A stretch of DNA of 15,376 nt from positions 1-15,376 of the forward strand of contig JBMYMD010000030.1 of assembly GCA_049596955.1 (NCBI GenBank), in the 5' to 3' direction. Source of the DNA: UBA3478 sp049596955. GTDB lineage: Bacteria; Bacteroidota; Bacteroidia; Flavobacteriales; Flavobacteriaceae. The notes below the pieces were generated by a model. It saw only the letters and a list, made by a program, of their open reading frames with translations. It had not been told where the DNA came from and did no database searches. Below are positions 15,297 to 15,376 of the stretch, one piece after another. The first letter of the stretch is position 1. Every line of letters begins with the position of its first letter. Both the position numbers and the translations under genes were made by a program.

Positions 15297-15376
15297 CAAG
15301 TATACGGGCAATTAGTACCACTCGGCTAACATGTCACCATGCGTACACCTATGGCCTATCAACGTGGTCATCTCCC
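15297..15376 (-). rRNA. rrl: 23S ribosomal RNA, 3' end (partial)
   Basis: The last 80 nt read on the minus strand contain the conserved 23S tail: GACCACGTTGATAGGC, then TTAGCCGAGTGGTACTAAT and GCCCG. The gene enters from beyond the window end. The 3' boundary near 15297 is approximate, as it is normally set by pairing with the 5' end, which is not here. The 23S-5S spacer (15168-15296) holds no tRNA. Confidence 0.92.

Noticed and set aside
15039..15329. 96-codon plus-strand ORF
   Set aside because: It lies across the antisense of 5S rRNA and the rRNA spacer; structural RNA explains the open frame.
1..15376. CRISPR array, insertion sequence or phage region
   Set aside because: No regularly spaced repeats, no transposase ORF and no terminal inverted repeats seen; the only mobile-element hint is the tRNA break at the left edge.

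Overview
The window looks like chromosomal DNA of an AT-rich member of the Bacteroidota, most likely Flavobacteriales. Reasons: several intergenic regions carry the Bacteroidota-type promoter (TTG, 17-19 nt, TAnnTTTG); most genes lack a Shine-Dalgarno sequence; there is a DUF6090-like membrane protein and a 57-residue Lacal_2735-type small protein; and nhaD, exbB, exbD and folC are packed together. I cannot name genus or species from sequence alone.

Left part (1-3925), mostly minus strand. A truncated or degenerate tRNA-Val(GAC) lies 47 nt from the start of an ORF that leaves the window. Next come an M23-type metallopeptidase, a secreted protein of unknown function, and two tandem paralogues of an unrecognised envelope-protein family. 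A non-coding stretch with a plus-strand terminator follows, then the small Lacal_2735-type gene and an intact tRNA-Val(UAC) with its own promoter and terminator. Two terminators here share a 27-nt core.

Middle part (3926-8504). A plus-strand DUF6090-like membrane protein converges, 1 nt apart, on a tight minus-strand operon nhaD-exbB-exbD-folC (gaps of 6, 4 and 3 nt). It encodes a Na+/H+ antiporter, a proton-driven energiser of TonB/Tol type and the folate polyglutamylation enzyme. A promoter-like element and a purine-rich ribosome binding site precede nhaD.

Right part (8505-15376). gltB and gltD encode the two subunits of NADPH-dependent glutamate synthase, which turns glutamine and 2-oxoglutarate into two glutamates. 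All visible cofactor and catalytic motifs are present. gltD overlaps by 4 nt, tail to tail, a minus-strand secreted protein built of 23-residue curlin-like repeats, probably an amyloid fibre subunit. The window ends in the 3' part of an rRNA operon on the minus strand: 23S end, 5S and a strong terminator.

Most of the window is housekeeping. The accessory signals worth attention are the curlin-repeat protein, the truncated tRNA beside a partial ORF, the tandem paralogues, and a possible small RNA ending at 3200.
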